Below are positions 4,713 to 5,186 of a DNA stretch of 5,186 bases, in pieces (within the stretch, counting starts at the first letter, position 1; every line of letters begins with the position of its first letter). The notes below the pieces were generated by a model. It was not told the origin of the DNA and made no database searches. It saw nothing but the letters and a program-made list of their open reading frames with translations. The stretch is from Nitrososphaerota archaeon (GTDB lineage Archaea; Thermoproteota; Nitrososphaeria; Nitrososphaerales; UBA183), in the NCBI GenBank assembly GCA_027886925.1, contig JAPCJN010000001.1, positions 68,157-73,342 on the forward strand, given 5' to 3'. A program made the translations under genes and the position numbers.

Positions 4713-5186
4713 CCGGAGAGGGTCTACTTCCCCCACGGCTCGGTGCCCCCGATAAACCCGACCTGGAGCTCGCAGCAGTATCTGCTCAACCCGTTCTTCT
4801 TCACGGGGTCGGTCAATCCGGCGCAGGCGTCGCAGCTCGCAAGGGCGTAGCTTGGGTTCACGCAGATACAGGCGGGACTCAATTTCTTCGGCTACTCAGA
4901 CGACATGGTGCCGATACTGCGCTACTCTGCGCTGAAGAGCGCTGCCGACACCTTCGCCGCCGCCGCCAAGTCCGCCGAGCAGGACTTTCTGAGCCTCATG
5001 GGGCAGCTCGAAAGCGCGACCATCGGGAACATGAAGAACGCCGCCATGCTGCAGAGGGCGGAGTTGAACTCGCAGATGGCGACGCAGCAGGCGGGGATAG
5101 CCCAGGACCAAGTGACGCAGGCCCCGATAGTCGTAGGCCAGGTCAACGCCCAGATCACCAGTGTCCAGAACCAGATCGCCGACCAC
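4713..5186 (+). pseudogene. Tc-toxin A-like C-proximal segment, 5'-truncated and interrupted by in-frame TAG
   Basis: One frame carries coherent protein across a stop codon. Before the TAG it codes PERVYFPHGSVPPINP and then NPFFFTGSVNPAQASQLARA. After TAG (4848-4850) the same frame continues with LGFTQIQAGLNFFGYSDDMV, PILRYSALKSAADTFAAAAK and a long Ala/Gln-rich helix to the window end. From memory of the family, 'NPFYFTGS..QA..LA.AE..Q.LNFFGY.DD.VP..RY' followed by long helices resembles Tc-toxin TcA-type proteins; this was not checked by a search. Third codon positions are almost all G/C from 4713 on, on both sides of the TAG, but mixed before it. The coding block therefore begins abruptly, with no good start codon or ribosome site. 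TcA proteins are usually far longer, so an N-terminal part is missing. The TAG sits where Glu (GAG) would fit, so a single G-to-T change explains it. Readthrough is the alternative. The 3' end lies outside the window. Confidence 0.55.
4905..5186 (+). CDS. Possible restart ORF within the toxin-like segment, 3' end missing
   Basis: If the TAG at 4848 is a true stop, the first ATG after it in the same frame is 4905 (MVPILRYSALK). From there 94 codons stay open to the end of the window. The product is almost wholly helical, rich in Ala and Gln, and would look like a coiled-coil fragment. No Shine-Dalgarno precedes 4905, and the start would cut into the conserved-looking GYSDDMVP block. I therefore read it as part of the interrupted gene above; an automatic gene caller may list it separately. 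Confidence 0.3.
   Translation, partial: MVPILRYSALKSAADTFAAAAKSAEQDFLSLMGQLESATIGNMKNAAMLQRAELNSQMATQQAGIAQDQVTQAPIVVGQVNAQITSVQNQIADH

Noticed and set aside
4615..4755. Short + frame from ATG 4615 (MTCLTKGRAKPKL..., 46 codons) ahead of the toxin-like segment
   Set aside because: No Shine-Dalgarno, mixed third-position composition and no recognisable domain. It contains one protein-like patch (ADLQERIAARLP) that might be frameshifted remnant, but this is too weak to call.
4896..5186. Minus-strand frames opposite the toxin-like segment
   Set aside because: They mirror the Ala/Gln helix on the plus strand (Leu/Arg/Gly-rich or Ala/Cys-rich) and show no family signature.
1..5186. tRNA or rRNA genes, CRISPR arrays, insertion-sequence ends
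   Set aside because: I saw no cloverleaf-like or rRNA-conserved stretch, no regularly spaced repeats, and no transposase or terminal inverted repeats.

Overview
The window looks archaeal. Its upstream signals are TATA-like boxes placed for leaderless or nearly leaderless transcripts, plus a GGAGGTGA Shine-Dalgarno. It uses GTG and probably TTG starts, and Arg codons AGG/AGA are common. Its surface proteins have Thr/Ser-rich stalks, a C-terminal membrane anchor or a PEF-type C-terminal sorting signal. A heterotrophic Nitrososphaerota/Thermoproteota-type archaeon is my best guess. This is inferred from gene style and was not tested by any search.

Layout. (1) 1-1104, +: the 3' part of a secreted, membrane-anchored quinoprotein (PQQ-type beta-propeller) dehydrogenase, with a 14-residue tandem repeat in its stalk. 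(2) 1149-1475, +: acylphosphatase with both catalytic residues. (3) 1540-2820, +: an (alpha/alpha)6-barrel glycoside hydrolase of the amylo-1,6-glucosidase/GH100-like type. Its Shine-Dalgarno lies inside a perfect 7-bp hairpin. (4) 2839-2857: hairpin plus T-run terminator. (5) 2945-3547, +: exported CHRD-domain protein with its own promoter and a PEF-type C-terminal tail. (6) 3548-3725: convergent gap with no supported gene. (7) 3726-4559, -: a Trp-rich protein that resembles a degenerate gluzincin peptidase (HETVN in place of HExxH). (8) 4560-4712: divergent intergenic region with promoter-like and palindromic sequence. (9) 4713-5186, +: a helix-rich coding segment resembling the C-proximal part of a Tc-toxin A-type protein. 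It starts abruptly, is cut by an in-frame TAG, and runs off the window.

Genes 1-3 share a strand with short gaps (44 and 64 bases) and may be co-transcribed. They suggest sugar/alcohol oxidation at the surface and polysaccharide turnover inside the cell. The CHRD protein is a separate surface-protein unit. The right-hand third is accessory in character. It holds a divergent pair (peptidase-like protein and toxin-like fragment) whose second member appears to be decaying or dependent on unusual decoding. That region deserves the closest second look.
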